5,924 nt of DNA, taken from contig SLLW01000430.1 of NCBI GenBank assembly GCA_007133875.1, positions 1 to 5,924 of the forward strand, given 5' to 3'. The stretch is from Balneolales bacterium. Lineage in GTDB: Bacteria; Bacteroidota; Rhodothermia; Balneolales; Natronogracilivirgulaceae. A program made the position numbers and the translations under genes. Within the stretch, counting starts at the first letter, position 1. Each line of letters starts with the position of its first letter. Under the pieces are notes generated by a model, which worked only from the letters and a program-made list of their open reading frames with translations, was not told the origin of the DNA and did no database searches. Below, one piece after another: positions 5,192 through 5,924 of the stretch.

Positions 5192-5924
5192 ATGGAGAAA
5201 ATGAATTTAAACAGACGGGATTTTTTAAAAAAATCAGCATTGGCCGGTGCTGCCATCGGATTAACCGGTCCATTATCGTTATCCCGGGGGGCAATTAGCC
5301 CGAATGATCGGGTAAATGTTGCCATCATGGGAGGTCGCGGCCGGGCTGGAGCACTTGCAACGGCGTTTGCCAGTGTAAAAGGGACCCATGTGAAATCAAT
5401 CCATGACGTGGATTACCGACCGCTGGATGAGTTGGCTGAGGAAGTGCAAGAATTACAGGGCAGCAAACCTGAGACAGGAACCGATTTTCGTCGTGCGCTG
5501 GACGATCCGGATATCGACGCACTGGTTATAGCGGCTCCGGATCATTGGCACACAGCTGCCACAATCATGGCTCTGCAGGCAGGAAAGCATGTTTATGTTG
5601 AAAAGCCGGGCAGTCACAACCCAGCGGAGGCTGAGCTTATAGTTCAAGCACAAAAGCGATATGGCAAGGTAGTGCAGATGGGTAACCAATACCGTTCTTC
5701 CGAACATACACAACAGGCAATTATGGATATTGCAGATGGTATGATCGGAGAACCTTATTATGCAAAGACATTTTATGCCAATGCGAGAGGTCCTATTGGT
5801 CATGGTCAGATTGCGCCGGTACCTGAATGGCTTGATTACGAGTTATGGCAAGGCCCGGCACCGCGAACTCCCTACCGTGATAATGTCATCCATTATAACT
5901 GGCACTGGTTTTGGAAATGGGGTA
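5192..5924 (+). CDS. Tat-exported Gfo/Idh/MocA family oxidoreductase, 3' truncated by window
   Basis: The first 244 codons of a gene that runs off the window. The N-terminus has a twin-arginine signal, NRRDFLKKSALAGAAIG (7-23), so the protein is exported folded, probably with its cofactor bound, as is known for periplasmic glucose-fructose oxidoreductase. The Rossmann loop is VAIMGGRGRAGAL with GxGxxG at 48-53. APDHWH (115-120) and the catalytic-lysine motif VEKP (136-139, Lys138) follow, then SHNPAEAE and VVQMGNQYRSS, which place it in the large subfamily with 'EKPxSHNP'. It ends at YNWHWFWKWG, just before the 'GTGELGNNGxHxxD' active-site block expected next, so the catalytic His cannot be checked. 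The usual full length is about 420-450 aa. It lies 49 bp after the lipoprotein oxidoreductase on the same strand, and an AT-rich 6-bp hairpin (5148-5165) in the gap lacks terminator features. Substrate unknown; sugar or glycoside oxidation, possibly to a 3-keto form, is inferred from relatives. Confidence 0.9.
   Translation, partial: MEKMNLNRRDFLKKSALAGAAIGLTGPLSLSRGAISPNDRVNVAIMGGRGRAGALATAFASVKGTHVKSIHDVDYRPLDELAEEVQELQGSKPETGTDFRRALDDPDIDALVIAAPDHWHTAATIMALQAGKHVYVEKPGSHNPAEAELIVQAQKRYGKVVQMGNQYRSSEHTQQAIMDIADGMIGEPYYAKTFYANARGPIGHGQIAPVPEWLDYELWQGPAPRTPYRDNVIHYNWHWFWKWG

Noticed and set aside
5453..5803. 116-codon minus-strand open frame
   Set aside because: Antisense to the Tat-exported oxidoreductase, whose EKP and MGNQ motifs fall in the same region.

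Overview
This 5.9 kb window looks like chromosomal DNA from a member of the Bacteroidota/Balneolota-Rhodothermota group. The assignment rests on gene content and style: Bacteroidota-type lipoproteins, mostly weak Shine-Dalgarno sequences, a Tat-exported Gfo/Idh/MocA oxidoreductase, a lipoprotein oxidoreductase with the 'putative oxidoreductase C-terminal' domain, a DUF6807 protein and a bacterial CE15 esterase. The -35/-10 sequences seen here look more like ordinary sigma-70 than the classical Bacteroides TTTG/TAnnTTTG pattern, which fits Balneolota or Rhodothermota at least as well as Bacteroidia. The genus cannot be determined.

Layout. (1) Positions 2-295, plus strand: the last 97 codons of a Gfo/Idh/MocA oxidoreductase, with an acidic low-complexity linker before its final helices. 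(2) 296-386: a short convergent gap with two adjacent 10-bp perfect palindromes. (3) 387-1646 (or to 1739), minus strand: a DUF6807 lipoprotein. (4) 1740-2285: a 546-bp divergent gap with palindromes, candidate promoters and what looks like the decayed 3' end of an unrelated gene. (5) 2286-3599, plus: a secreted CE15 glucuronoyl esterase starting at TTG. (6) 3600-3738: a gap with a near-consensus TTGACA-N17-TATACA promoter. (7) 3739-5142, plus: a lipoprotein Gfo/Idh-like protein. (8) 5192 to the window end, plus: a Tat-exported Gfo/Idh/MocA oxidoreductase cut by the window edge. Genes 7 and 8 are 49 bp apart and probably form one transcript.

Together: every gene whose N-terminus is visible carries an export signal (two lipoproteins, one Sec, one Tat), so this is an extracytoplasmic gene set. 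CE15 enzymes cleave the ester joining 4-O-methyl-glucuronic acid of xylan to lignin alcohols. Gfo/Idh/MocA proteins oxidise or reduce sugars, and in gut Bacteroides such pairs take part in glycoside cleavage through 3-keto intermediates. A working inference is a periplasmic module for plant-derived glycans or glycosides that combines de-esterification with redox chemistry. No transporter, SusC/SusD pair, regulator or glycoside hydrolase lies in the window to confirm this.

The first 1.7 kb is visibly richer in G+C than the remainder (about 55-65% against 45-50% on lines counted by hand), so the two halves may have different histories. No tRNA, rRNA, CRISPR array or intact insertion sequence was seen.
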